Shown: in pieces, positions 52,201 to 60,758 of the stretch
Position numbering within the stretch: the first letter of the stretch is position 1
Layout of the letters: each line of letters opens with the position of its first letter
Made by a program: the position numbers and the translations under genes
Origin: Amoebophrya sp. A120
Taxonomy: Eukaryota; Sar; Dinophyceae; Syndiniales; Amoebophryaceae
DNA length: 64,000 nucleotides
NCBI GenBank assembly: GCA_905178155.1
Contig: CAJINV010000004.1
Span: 9,772,625 to 9,836,624 of the forward strand
Reading direction: 5' to 3'
Notes under the pieces: generated by a model
What the model was told of the DNA's origin: nothing
The model's database searches: none
Seen by the model: the letters and a program-made list of their open reading frames with translations, nothing else

Positions 52201-55200
52201 ATGAGCACGTCAATAATGAACTTCCTGAAGATGATTTCAACTTGATGTCTAAAAACGCGAACTTTCTCGACGCCTTCCCCGGGTTGGAAAAAGCCTTGGA
52301 AAAAAGGTTCGAACAGATGACCGCACTTTTATCCTGTGCAAAAGTATCGTACTCGTAGAAATGCAAGTCTTGCATTACAAATCTTGTTCCAAAGGCAAAT
52401 CCGCATGACAACTTACATTTCTCGTGCTGAGAAAATTTGTAATCGCAATTATTTATTACGATGCTTTTTGCACTGCATAACTTTCCGACTCGGACCACGA
52501 AGAGCAGGCTCGGTTGCTGGAGAAACGGATTCTCGCGGGTGATGAACAGGACGAGGAAATCGACGAAAACGACGGAGCAGGAGAATCCCCAGCTACTAGT
52601 CCGGCGGACCACTTCAGTGCGCTGCAGGCTCGGAAGGGCGAGAAAGGCGCTGGGAAGTCGAAGACAAAAGACTCGGTTGCGTTAGGGTTGGAGAACAACA
52701 CGAACGAGCTGCTGACGAAGGTTTTGGACGAGGGCGCAGACGAGGGCAAGGCCGAAGATTCGGAGGGCGAGGAGATCCGGCAATATCAGAGTGGTGCACA
52801 GCTCCTGTAGTTGCCCAGGGTTTCTTTCCCCTCATTTGAAAGGCATCAACAGCAAGAATGAACAGGGACCCATCGGTCCGAAATGTTTCTTATTGCATCA
52901 CAGATTTCCACGAGGCGAAGGCGCCATCAACTCTAGTATGGTTTGAGTGGCCCGCCAGCCCGTCATAGCCATGCGAGGTGGTAGTGCTACAAGGTGCCAA
53001 ATATTAAAGCAGGAGGTCTTGCGTTTTCGTATGACAAATGAGGGCAGAGATGAGGGGGAGGTAGTCGTAGTTGTGTGCACCCTCATACGCAGCTTACCGA
53101 GGACATGATGCCGTTTGAAGAAAATGCCGCCGAAAGACAAGCGCTTCGGGAAAAGATCAAGGAGAAGCAGGCGGATATCAAGTGCAAAAATGTCTGGGTC
53201 TAGAAGGATGCCAGGTCTGTCATGCACATTTTGCAGGACTCCTGATGTCTGTGATGCATGCCCTAGCGTCACACGTTCTACGACGGCTTCCTGATTCCTA
53301 TACCGCATCAGAAATACCCTCTCGCCATGGGAAAAACTGGACCTCTTTTGCTGCTCATGCAATAGTATTACATGAGCAGCAAAAGTGGATTTCGATTCTT
53401 ACAAGAAATCTGTATTATACAGATTTCTTGTAAGAATCGAAATCCAGCATCACAAGTTGCATCCTTCCAGACCCAGACATTTTTGCAGTTGATAGCAGAG
53501 CTGCAGGAGCAAATCCAGGAGTTGAATTACTTCTATGACACTGCACAACTCATCCTCCCCCTCATTTCCATTCGTTATTTGTCATGCAAAAACCCAAATC
53601 CAGTTGCTACCTTGTGGCACCGCGTGCAAGCATGACAAATTCCGGAAATCCAAACAGTACTACACTCGGCGCATGAGCTATGTCATCCACAGGGTGCACC
53701 TGTACTGGTGTTTGTAATGCTGTTGATGCCAGACAAATGAGGGGGAGGGGGAGTTGTGCTTCTTTCATAACTTCGAGCGCCAGAAGACGAACTTTGAAGT
53801 GTTGAAGCTAAAGCCGCAGGCGAAGGACTTTGCGAAAAAGGCGGAAAAAGCGAGGAAGAAGGTCTTAAAACTGGAGTTGAAAGTCGGTATTTTGGTTTCC
53901 GACCTGGACGCCTTGCGGCGGGGGCTGTTGGAGAAACAATTGGAGTTGCAGGAGCAGCAGACGGAGTACGCGGAAAATTACGAGTACGCCGTGGACGAGA
54001 AAACTGGCGAATTTCTGGCGCAAGAGTATGAACTGCAAAAGTATCGTACTCGTAGTAATTGTTGTGATGCATGACAAATTTCCTATCTTATGTGAATCAG
54101 CATTACAAATTCTATTTTTCTTCTTGGAAAAATTTGTCATGCTATTCCTACTAGTTCTTTACTTTTGCATTGCATAAAGAGCCTGCGGAACCCAAATCCG
54201 ATATGGACATCGCGTTACTGCTCAGCTTGGACGATCTATCCCACGATGAAAAAATTGCTTGCCTGTAGTGCTGAAAGAAGATGACTTTGGAGGACTCCAA
54301 CTCGCATGACAAGTTTGTTGCGCATCTTGACCACAGGGAACAAAATCTACCGTGCGTGCTGGCTCTTGTTATGGGAATGAAACACGAGTAAAAAAAATCC
54401 CACCCTTCATGCGTTTATTCTCACAAGATGGCGGTCACATGTTGATGTTCGTATACATCCTGGCTGCGCATCATCAACAGAAGTCATTTACAGTGAAGCT
54501 GGTTTTTCAGTGGGATACGCCTTGGGCGGCGCCGAGTCCGTGAAGACCTGGGAGAGAATGAAAATCGCGGAGAGAGCGCGAAAACGGAAGCAGAAGCGAG
54601 ATGTGGTAGAGTCCCGCGTCAAATTTTTCGAAAAGGCGAAAAAACTGCAGAACATGCTGGAGGAGGCGCGACAGCTCATTTTGCAGCGCACGGACTTGAC
54701 CGAAGAGGCGCGCGAAAAACTTCTGCTGCAGAAAGACGAGGAGATCTTTGATTTGGAGCAGAAGATCTTCGAAGAAGTCCGGTCTCGGGAAGACCTCTCC
54801 GGCTTCATGGAAGGGGCGCTGCTGTTGACTTTGCAGGACGTGGCAGACAAGTCGAACGACCCGGGCCTGGTCCGGCGACTGGAGCGGGAGCGAATCGACA
54901 AAGAAATTTTGGAGGCGGAACAAGGCTACAAGGAAGAGCCGCCATACAACGCGCAGGACGAGGAATTGACCGCGTCCCAGAAAATGCGAATTTTAAAAGC
55001 CGAAAGGAAGAAGCGACAAACGCCGACAAAACAAGCGAAAAAACTGTTGCGGGACGGGAAAAAGGAGATGTCAAAATTTTTCGACCTGGAGAAAGACCCG
55101 GTGAAGCGGATGGTGAACGAAATGGGCCTGAGAAATTTGAAACTCACCCGGGAAGAAAAATACCAACAGCGGAAACAGGATCGGAGGGAGAAGGAGAAGA

Positions 55201-55310
55201 TGTACGGGGAAATCAGGGCGAACATGAAGGCACTGAATAAAGAGGCGGACTTCTTCACTGGGATATTCGCAAATACCGTGAAGCAGTATAGGGCCTTATT
55301 TTTGATATAG
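34249..55310 (+). CDS. Giant protein (about 5,128 residues) with PDZ-like repeats and coiled coils; 23 exons, 22 introners
   Basis: Start ATG 34249 (MSNTFDDDVARDAEHVLWRE; frame open from 34213), stop 55308-55310. Exon ends are set by the introners listed below. The 23 exons total 15,387 nt, an exact multiple of three, with no internal stop. Residues 1-2,000 (mostly one 5,053-nt exon) are helical and charged with Ser-rich acidic tracts. From about 44.6 to 47.3 kb there are repeated short motifs with D-x-x-G-K/N-P (NADGKPVLP, DDSGNPL, DDKGVPFVP). From 48.5 kb at least three PDZ-like repeats occur: LGFKLDFSKFP...VADGDQLLAVKG, FGFELDWSQFP...IAVGDILLALS and IGIELDHKCRI...LRAGDELMGLS; a fourth candidate is VVPESWAARRRIKINDELIA. 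The C-terminus is coiled coil (RARKRKQKRDVVESRVKFFE). I do not recognise a family. A cytoskeletal or membrane-cortex scaffold is a guess. Confidence 0.78.
35050..35187 (+). mobile_element. Introner F1 (giant gene, intron 1)
   Basis: TATGCTGTGCAAAAGTATCG...TTTTGCAGTGCATA; direct repeat TGCTA (35045-35049, 35183-35187). Phase 0. Joins TRDLL to QYGQILD. Confidence 0.95.
40241..40397 (+). mobile_element. Introner F1 (giant gene, intron 2), reverse-type interior
   Basis: TATCCTGTGCAAAAGTATCG...TTTTGCAATGCATA; direct repeat GAAAA. Phase 1. Joins MEAK to RYNRFLDHDEK. The interior AAATCCGCATTACAAATT is inverted relative to other F1 copies. Confidence 0.95.
41085..41238 (+). mobile_element. Introner F1 (giant gene, intron 3)
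   Basis: TATGAACTGCAAAAGTATCG...CGCACAGGATA; direct repeat CGAAA. Phase 1. Joins DLRGE to KILLSDRSD. Confidence 0.95.
42408..42671 (+). mobile_element. Introner F2 (giant gene, intron 4)
   Basis: TATCACATGCAAAAATGTCT...TTTTTGCAATGCATA; direct repeat TGCTG. Phase 0. Joins LSRKLL to RALVLQKEV. Confidence 0.95.
42891..43157 (+). mobile_element. Introner F2 (giant gene, intron 5), reverse-type interior
   Basis: TATGCATTGCAAAAGTGTCT...TTTTTACATTTGATA; direct repeat TCGCG. Phase 0. Joins LNVVA to SNKSAYGG. The interior is the reverse complement of the type at 4111-4383. Confidence 0.95.
43373..43526 (+). mobile_element. Introner F1 (giant gene, intron 6)
   Basis: TATCCTGTGCAAAAGTATCG...CTTTTGCACAGGATA; direct repeat GAATC. 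Phase 2. Joins CKTLE to SISSLAVP. Confidence 0.95.
43833..44101 (+). mobile_element. Introner F2 (giant gene, intron 7) with an 8-bp direct repeat
   Basis: TATCAACTGCAACAATGTCT...TTTTTGCATTTGATA; direct repeat ACAGGAGG (43825-43832, 44094-44101), the longest perfect repeat among the short introners. Phase 2. Joins GTSTGG to EIQLNGP. Confidence 0.95.
44369..44579 (+). mobile_element. Introner F1, degraded 5' end (giant gene, intron 8)
   Basis: The 3' end is F1-like (GTGCGATGCTTTTGCATATG then CATA); the 5' end TACGCAATGCAGGTGGAGCA is strongly diverged. Direct repeat AATGA/AACGA. Phase 2. Joins DSEN to DASQQGRYPV. Confidence 0.8.
44758..44918 (+). mobile_element. Introner F1 (giant gene, intron 9)
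   Basis: TATCCTGTGCAAAAGTATCG...CTTTTGCACAGGATA; direct repeat TCTTC. Phase 0. Joins GKRIF to PVSKIDKM. Confidence 0.95.
45124..45335 (+). mobile_element. Introner F3 (giant gene, intron 10)
   Basis: TATGACAGTGCACAACTCCA...AGTTGTGCACTCTCATA; direct repeat GAAAA. Phase 1. Joins IPVTK to NTGKPVVP. Confidence 0.95.
45420..46577 (+). mobile_element. Atypical 1.16-kb intron bounded by a 44/45-bp direct repeat (giant gene, intron 11)
   Basis: The coding segment 45376-45420 (GAAACGGGAGAAGAAATTCG...GCCAT) is repeated perfectly at 46534-46578. The inserted DNA starts TACCGAATCC and ends GTTCATA, in keeping with the T-A-T/C start and ATA end of introners. TIRs are weak (GAGAATGAACGGCC near one end, a related inverse near the other). 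Removal of insert plus one repeat gives FRENAIALPDISPFG. The interior is GC-rich, with a hairpin at 45807-45851 and repeated GCATTTGTAATG words at 46000-46170. A strong-looking GTGAGT at 45438 does not yield a good frame. Confidence 0.75.
46703..46864 (+). mobile_element. Introner F1 (giant gene, intron 12), boundary uncertain
   Basis: TATGAATTGCAAAAGTAAAA...CGATACTTTTGCACAATA. The flanking repeat is not clear, so the 3' edge is placed by frame: joins FREKGG to VTEEAIAK, phase 0. Confidence 0.8.
46925..47190 (+). mobile_element. Introner F2 (giant gene, intron 13)
   Basis: TATGAATTGCAAATATGCCT...GTTTGCTGTTGATA; direct repeat GGTAC. Phase 0. Joins LQVTRY to SETKLPVVL. Confidence 0.95.
48050..48194 (+). 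mobile_element. Introner F1 (giant gene, intron 14), reverse-type interior
   Basis: TATCCTGTGCAAAAGTATCG...ACTTTTGCAATGCATA; direct repeat TGGCG/TGGCA. Phase 1. Joins RETLG to (V/M)LQNDYREA. Confidence 0.92.
51035..51300 (+). mobile_element. Introner F2 (giant gene, intron 15)
   Basis: TATGCACTGCAAAAATGTCT...ATATTTGCATTTGATA; direct repeat ACAAG. Phase 0. Splits a PDZ-like repeat: joins GIELDHK to CRITKIFKN. Confidence 0.95.
51368..51588 (+). mobile_element. Introner F3 (giant gene, intron 16)
   Basis: TATGACAGTGCACAACTCCC...AGTTGTGCACTGTCATA; direct repeat CGAGT. Phase 1. Second introner in the same PDZ-like repeat: joins LRAGDE to LMGLSHGY. Confidence 0.95.
52330..52484 (+). mobile_element. 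Introner F1 (giant gene, intron 17), reverse-type interior
   Basis: TATCCTGTGCAAAAGTATCG...ATGCTTTTTGCACTGCATA; direct repeat ACTTT. Phase 1. Joins QMTAL to SDSDHEEQ. Confidence 0.95.
52784..53092 (+). mobile_element. Introner F3, diverged (giant gene, intron 18)
   Basis: TATCAGAGTGGTGCACAGCT...GTTGTGTGCACCCTCATA; direct repeat GGCAA/CGCAG, imperfect. Phase 0. Joins EEIRQ to LTEDMMPF. Confidence 0.85.
53176..53499 (+). mobile_element. Introner F2 with an internal palindrome (giant gene, intron 19)
   Basis: TATCAAGTGCAAAAATGTCT...TTTTTGCAGTTGATA; direct repeat GCGGA/GCAGA. Phase 2. Joins KEKQA to ELQEQIQEL. It contains the 59-bp palindrome listed separately. Confidence 0.93.
53387..53445. 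repeat. 59-bp near-perfect palindrome inside an introner
   Basis: Two 29-bp arms (left arm starts GGATTTCGATTCTTACAAGA) around a single T. A further inverted repeat (TTTTGCTGCTCATG / CATGAGCAGCAAAA) lies immediately 5'. Confidence 0.92.
53534..53774 (+). mobile_element. Introner F3 (giant gene, intron 20)
   Basis: TATGACACTGCACAACTCAT...AGTTGTGCTTCTTTCATA; direct repeat ACTTC. Phase 0. Joins QELNYF to ERQKTNFE. The exon before it is only 34 nt. Confidence 0.94.
54027..54181 (+). mobile_element. Introner F1 (giant gene, intron 21), reverse-type interior
   Basis: TATGAACTGCAAAAGTATCG...TACTTTTGCATTGCATA; direct repeat AAGAG. Phase 0. Joins EFLAQE to PAEPKSDMD. Confidence 0.93.
54237..54522 (+). 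mobile_element. Introner F7 (giant gene, intron 22)
   Basis: Different TIR: TATCCCACGATGAAAAAATT and its inverse GGTTTTTCAGTGGGATA. The flanking repeat is weak (CGATC/CGCCT). Phase 1. Joins LLSLDD to LGGAESVKTW in frame. Only copy of this family seen here. Confidence 0.75.
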
Positions 55311-55574
55311 TTTCATTTATTTGACAACCCGAAAAATCAAAATCACATACACACTCTGTAGTTTCTGACTGTGGCCGTGCAGCGACCGGTGCACCTACCA
55401 ATATTCTTTTGCATCCCACGACTGGTGCTGGAAGGAAAATTGACGTTTGTACATGTCCTTGCAGCTTTTAACGTCCGATCATATTCATATGCTTCCAATC
55501 TCGCTAGAAAGCCCTTGACGAAATTGCAAGTGAGACCAACATAAGCACACATATGAACCAAAAACAGGAACATC

Positions 55575-56101
55575 ATGGATCCGGTCGCCAAAGTCGCTAA
55601 ACCCTACGTCCGGAAAGCGACTCGGACCGTCGCGAAAAGCAGACTCAACAGTTTGGCGAGGAGATACGCGGACATTCAGATACTAGATGAAAATGCGGGG
55701 AAACGGATATGAGATGAGTGCACAACTTCCATCTCGTTTCCCTTGTAGTTTAATCAAAAGTAGGTACTTTGGCTACACAACACATAGCAAAATGAAGCAA
55801 TGGCTTCTGGTTCTGCATGACGAATGGGACTGCCGGCGTGTCTTCTGCATAAGGAATGTGCGCGTGCGCTCCTTTGGGCAGTTCCGACCTGAAACTGTTA
55901 AAAGGCAACTCGATAATGATATTTTTGGAGTCGGTTTTTGGCATAAACATTTTAGGGGTGGCGCGAAGGTGAAGTTGTGCACTCCCATGACGCAAGCCCA
56001 AGGTTTGGAAGGGACCATATGGGAGGATTAAGAGTCCGGAGCCGAACAAGAAAGGCGCGTATGGAAACCTTCAAGAAAAGAAGAAAAGCCCGAAGAGATG
56101 A
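55575..56101 (+). CDS. Small basic protein, two exons
   Basis: 79 residues from exons 55575-55707 and 55995-56101. Starts MDPVAKVAKPYVRKATRTVA and ends with a Lys-rich tail (NLQEKKKSPKR). The intron is an F3 introner; without it the first exon runs into a stop after KRI, and with it the frame continues RKPKVWKGPYG. It lies 265 bp after the giant gene on the same strand. Highly basic, so nucleic-acid or microtubule binding is conceivable, but no family is recognised. Confidence 0.55.
55708..55994 (+). mobile_element. Introner F3 in the small basic gene
   Basis: TATGAGATGAGTGCACAACT...GAAGTTGTGCACTCCCATG; here the 3' end is ATG in place of ATA. Direct repeat ACGGA/ACGCA. Joins AGKR to KPKVWKG. 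Confidence 0.82.
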
Positions 56102-57193
56102 CTCGGCTGATTGCTCACTGTCAGACTCAGAGCTGGTGCTCATATTAAGTGCTACTTGACGGATGTCGTAGCGCTGACGACCGGAATCGGCTTGTGGTCT
56201 GCGCCTGCCATTTCTGGCTGCACGTCTGCAAGTGTGACTGTGAACAGCACCAGGACTACAATGCCATGCATGATTGACTACTGAGCGTTCCTGCTACGCA
56301 TTCGTAGATGATACTGTGGTACTGGGTGTTCCGCCTGTTATTTCCGTAAGACAGTTGAAACATCGTATCGCGTATTGACTGGCTTTCTTCACCGGTCGAC
56401 TGAAATTAATCCCTTTGGACTTCGTGGAACAAGAAGAACGTGCTCTGGGTCGTCACATGCTCTGGGTCGTCACATGACATGATAAGTGGGCTGTGCCATG
56501 CTGTTGCGTGTGCGTAGAAAAAGATATAAGATTCTTGACAAGAAGTTCTTTTCGTGCTGCTTTCTTGCGAAGATGCTCTACCGACACGGTCTCTGCTTTT
56601 TGAATTCGTAGATCTTCGTGCAAAAACTCAGAGCCAATTTGCAACTCAGAGCCAATTTGTGTTTCGTTCCTTCGTAGTTGATCCAAAGCTGCATCTTTGT
56701 CGTGGATAGGGAAATGAGTCGTTTCTCTCACCCCGTGGTGCATCGAGCAAGGGCGGAAGACCGAACATAATTCTTAAGGTAGTACAAAGGCCCCATCTCA
56801 TTCGTGCAAGAAGCTGATGCCGTTCTCGTATTATTTGTCTGCAGATGAACTGTACACGAAACGGAAATAATAATAAACAGAATGACAAGGGGAATTCTCT
56901 ATGTTATGAAATCCCACGACCTCTACTTCCAAACAACCAACAGTACCAAAATTGTAAAAGCGTGTAAGTCAGTGTATAGGAGAACGAGCCTCTTTTCTAC
57001 CCAACAACAAAGCAGGCGCTTCCTCACATAAGTATTCGCTCCGGAGCGGTCACGACAGCTATAGACTCGTCCATAGCTAACATATACTTAAATAAGAGTT
57101 GATCAATTTTTTACAACTGGAAACGCAGTTTTTTTTTCCGGAGTCGATATCGAGTTTCGATATTATCTTCGTATCCAATCATCTACGAACAGA
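56102..57193. other. Intergenic region with short tandem duplications
   Basis: Contains two head-to-tail copies of about TGCTCTGGGTCGTCACA near 56449-56475 and two of ACTCAGAGCCAATTTG near 56627-56660. One possible minus-strand ORF is listed separately. Confidence 0.5.
56453..56743 (-). CDS. Possible minus-strand ORF, doubtful
   Basis: 96 residues, hydrophilic and helix-prone (ALDQLRRNETQIGSELQIGS, VEHLRKKAARKELLVKN), more protein-like than its surroundings. The QIGSEL repeat comes from a local 16-bp tandem duplication. No domain and no partner exons identified. Confidence 0.25.
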   Translation of the reverse strand: MHHGVRETTHFPIHDKDAALDQLRRNETQIGSELQIGSEFLHEDLRIQKAETVSVEHLRKKAARKELLVKNLISFSTHTQQHGTAHLSCHVTTQSM

Positions 57194-57959
57194 ATGAAGC
57201 AAGTCATTTCTGTGTTGATGGCGTCCGGAGCGGCCCGCGTTGCCGGAAAGGACGGAAAGGGAGGGGAGATGCGCCACTGGGTCGGAAAGGAGGACGCCGG
57301 CTTTTATCAGAAAAAGAATGCATAATCATTCGAACAACAGCCATACCTTGTATTGCACTGCTACTTGTAATGGCCCCCAAGTAGATACTGATACTTCTAA
57401 GAACCACGCTTGCGCATCCGCATCACTGTGTGTTTCCAGTTCTGCCTGACGAATTAGTAGAAAATGTAGATTTACAAATTGATAGATAAATGTAAGTAGA
57501 AAGTCAAATCTCTGTGGCCCCCACGGCCAGCGTCGCGCGCTTGACTCTGCATCTTGCATCGCCCACGACGACGAAATGGTATGGTGCCAATTATTATGCA
57601 GTGTCTCACAGAATAGCCTTCTGGAGGTGCAGCACAGCAACGTGATCGTGCGGCCGCGCGGATCATTCCCAGAGGGGTGCGATCTGACCCACATTACCGA
57701 CAAGTATCCGGACCCCCGCAAAGAGACGTACCATCAAGGCATCAGTTGCCATTCCGCTGGCTCTCTCTGCTTTGCAGACACCCAGTGGTGTGCCCCTGAG
57801 GGGTGCCAGTGGTGCTCGGATACGCCAGCGCCGAAGGAAGGGGAAAGCATGAAAATGTGCAACTGGGGTTGCAACCACAAACGAAAAAACGGCTGTCCGA
57901 CCCCGGGCGCGGATGCGTGGCACTGTACGGAGAGGGCAGAATCAAAAGCCCGGCGGTGA
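57194..57959 (+). CDS. Probable secreted cysteine-rich protein, two exons
   Basis: Exon 1 57194-57319 starts MKQVISVLMASGAARVAG, a weak signal-peptide-like segment. Exon 2 57612-57959 encodes a region with about ten Cys (CHSAGSLCFADTQWCAPEGC, WGCNHKRKNGCPTPGADAWHC), suggesting a disulfide-rich extracellular protein. The intron is inferred as GC-AG (GCATAATC...CTCACAG), phase 0, giving 157 residues. Alternatively exon 2 is a separate ORF from ATG 57576. No family recognised. Confidence 0.45.
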
Positions 57960-58236
57960 AACTTCTGTTTCAACTCGGAGATGAAGGCGAGTCGATATTT
58001 TTATGGGAGCGTCAGTTTCTTGGAAATCGGCAAAATGGAAATAATATATAAAAATTAGTCATGCTGGATTTGGATAAAATTGATTGATACATAGTACTAC
58101 ACTAGTAGTCGGCCGTATCCACAGTTTCTCATCGCAGTCTAACAAATTTATTCTGGTGACATTGAGAAGCAAATCACAATCAGTCATGCTGTGCAGCGCA
58201 AAGTAGCTCACTTCTGCCCTGCTAGCCAGCAGCGCA

Positions 58237-58494
58237 ATGCTCGACCCTTCAGGGACCGCTCTCCTCCTCCTCCTCCTGTTTACTTCTCCAATAATATACT
58301 GGCTTTTTGCGTCGCGCTTCATGCGTAGCAAATTATTTACATTTGTTGATTTCCAAAAGGACGCCTCCATATCACATCGAAGCTCCGTACAACATGAATT
58401 CGAGCAGCGCCGACAGCAGAACCTGTATGAATTCGCACGTCTAGGAGCTCTGCGAAGAGCAATTGCGCACGAGCCAGCAGTTTTACGTACTTAG
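58237..58494 (+). CDS. Small membrane protein ORF, doubtful
   Basis: 85 residues: a strongly hydrophobic segment (LLLLLLFTSPIIYWLFA) then a basic, Gln/Arg-rich tail (HEFEQRRQQNLYEFARLGAL). The start lies in a CTCCTC repeat, which by itself produces the poly-Leu. No homology recognised. Confidence 0.3.
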   Translation: MLDPSGTALLLLLLFTSPIIYWLFASRFMRSKLFTFVDFQKDASISHRSSVQHEFEQRRQQNLYEFARLGALRRAIAHEPAVLRT

Positions 58495-60758
58495 AATACA
58501 AGAAGGAAATAAATATGTTTGGCATCAGTAATTTGCAAATAATCCACAAAAAAAATAAAAGCAACCACAATAAGTATTTATTTACGTCCAGAGTTCCGTG
58601 ATGATCAGGGATTACCAGCCTTCACATTCATAAAAGCATAATTACGTGCCGATATAGCCTGCCTATACTTACTTGTTTCAGATAATATAAGTCCCCATGA
58701 CTTTGCTTCGCCTTTTCCTTTTTTTGTTTGGCTACTATACGTAGACTTACTTTCTTTTTCATTTTTCTCCAACCGAAACAAAGTAAACTAAACCGTATTT
58801 ATACACAGCCTGCCTAGACGCAGAAGGCACAGCCTGCCCAGCTGCGGAAGCCCTTGCGACAAGAAGTAGAGGGAGAGAAGAAGCCACGACCTGCAACTTT
58901 GACTCGTCCTCTATGTTGTTACTGGTTCTCTAGAACATGGGAGGGGGGTCGCTAAGTACCTGTCTAATATTCTGCGCAAGATTCAGAAAATGGGCACTCA
59001 TATCATTAGCATCATTTTTTTCGGATTTTCATTTCTGGATTTTAGAAGTACATTCATAAGAATACAATTTCAACATTACCAAAGCCATCCGTTTCTCAGT
59101 CCACCTCCGATGTAGTTTGATTTTGATTTAGTCTGTCTCCACCGTTTCACAACAGCAAAAAAATAATGGTTGCCAGTTCTATTTTCCCGTTCTCCCAAAT
59201 CGTTGCAAGAAGATCGAGCTACAGCTAATGCATAGCACTCGTACATATCATTATCAAGAACAAAAACGCAAATCACTTTCTTTCAACGCCTACCCAAATT
59301 CGAAATTGCAGCTTCGTCGCATTGCAAGGTCAACGTGTTGCTTTGTAGGATACTAGAGATCATTACCACGTACGTGGTCGCAGAAGCTTCATCTATCTTG
59401 TTTCAGAACAACAAGCGCCCTCCTGTATATAATGGATTGCTACATCATTGCACGGACTACAAATCACATCGAAGATCATGTTGATGACTTTTCCTTTTGC
59501 GACTAAGAAGTGCAAAGTGTAGAGCATAAATGTTGTAGAAAGAACGGGACAGTGGAAGCATGATATCCACCGCCAAGCTCCTCCTCGCCGTCAGCACGAG
59601 AATCCTCTAGTATCTTGCACTTACCTTATCCAGGTTGCAACTAGATCTTTGCAAACCCAAAACCACAAAAAATAAAAAAAAAATTCTGAAACTCCTGCGA
59701 CAAAACTTTACAACACCCACCAAAAAAATTTGAAAACGGTAGCTTGTCTACGAAAAAACGAAAAAAAACTCGGCTACAGAGGCCTGTGCCACGTGCTCGG
59801 TCATGGCGACGAGCTGCCAGAAGGCCTCACGTGCTGCTGGTGCTGATCGCTTTTCTGTGTTCTATTTTCTGCGTGCTCGTGGTGTCCGGCGAGTTTGGAC
59901 AGGACCGTATCAGATGAAAAGCCCGAAACACTCCTGAGCCTGCATCTCAGTTTTTGAAATGAATTCTGGGGCTTTGCAAAGCATAAAGCAATATCAGACG
60001 TTTTTGGCTTTGCACAGAAGTGCAACGCCAATTTTGTGTCTTTACGATCTTTTCACTGCGATGTCGTCTCGGTACCGTTTCCATCAACAAGCTGAGTAGA
60101 TTTTTCAACACTGGCTCGCCCTCATTGTTTCTCTTTTGTCGCTTCAGCGTGATGTCTTCGTCTCCGGTGCTCGACACCTGTTCTCTCCTAAGTAGTCGTC
60201 CGCTTGATCTCAATTGCATTTTTGCGAAAGGCCCACGGGAGGTACTCGCATTGTCGTCCCTCGTACATGTACTCACTACCGATTCGTCTTTCGTTCTTCT
60301 TCGTTTATATTGTCGTTCGCGCCCAGCTCAGTAACGACGTCCTCTGAGATCGTTCTGCTACATAGTCCGTGTCTTGGACAGGAACATATTGCTCGACTGA
60401 CACCACCGTACACGGTGTCCGGGTGTTGATATCGACTCCGAGATGAACCTCTGACGATGATGTTGAAAATAAAAGCACACAAACTTTTAAGCAGGCACGC
60501 AACTACCCTTCAGAGGAGGCGAAACTTGAATTTTTTCACCTTTTGGTTTTGCGTCTCTTGTTATTTAGAAGCACTACAACAATCCTAAAAGTAAAACCCA
60601 CCCTGTCCCTGCTCGTGTCCGTACATACTGCTTATTACGGTGATGTTTCTGTGTGTGCCGCTGGCATCAGCGTCTTCGTAATGGTTTGACCTCGCTTTTC
60701 TGATATTAAACACTTAAATCTTGACTTTTACACGCGGCACTTAAACAGCAAGAAAAAA
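58495..60758. other. AT-rich intergenic region
   Basis: About 2.3 kb without a convincing gene or introner. Open frames on both strands between 59800 and 60500 compete with one another; the best is listed separately. Confidence 0.5.
59947..60276 (-). CDS. Possible minus-strand ORF, doubtful
   Basis: 109 residues, polar (KMQLRSSGRLLRREQVSSTG, LKRQKRNNEGEPVLKNLLSL). The adjacent minus frame 60276-60482 could be an upstream exon. The opposite strand is also open, so this may be chance. Confidence 0.22.
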   Translation of the reverse strand: MSTCTRDDNASTSRGPFAKMQLRSSGRLLRREQVSSTGDEDITLKRQKRNNEGEPVLKNLLSLLMETVPRRHRSEKIVKTQNWRCTSVQSQKRLILLYALQSPRIHFKN

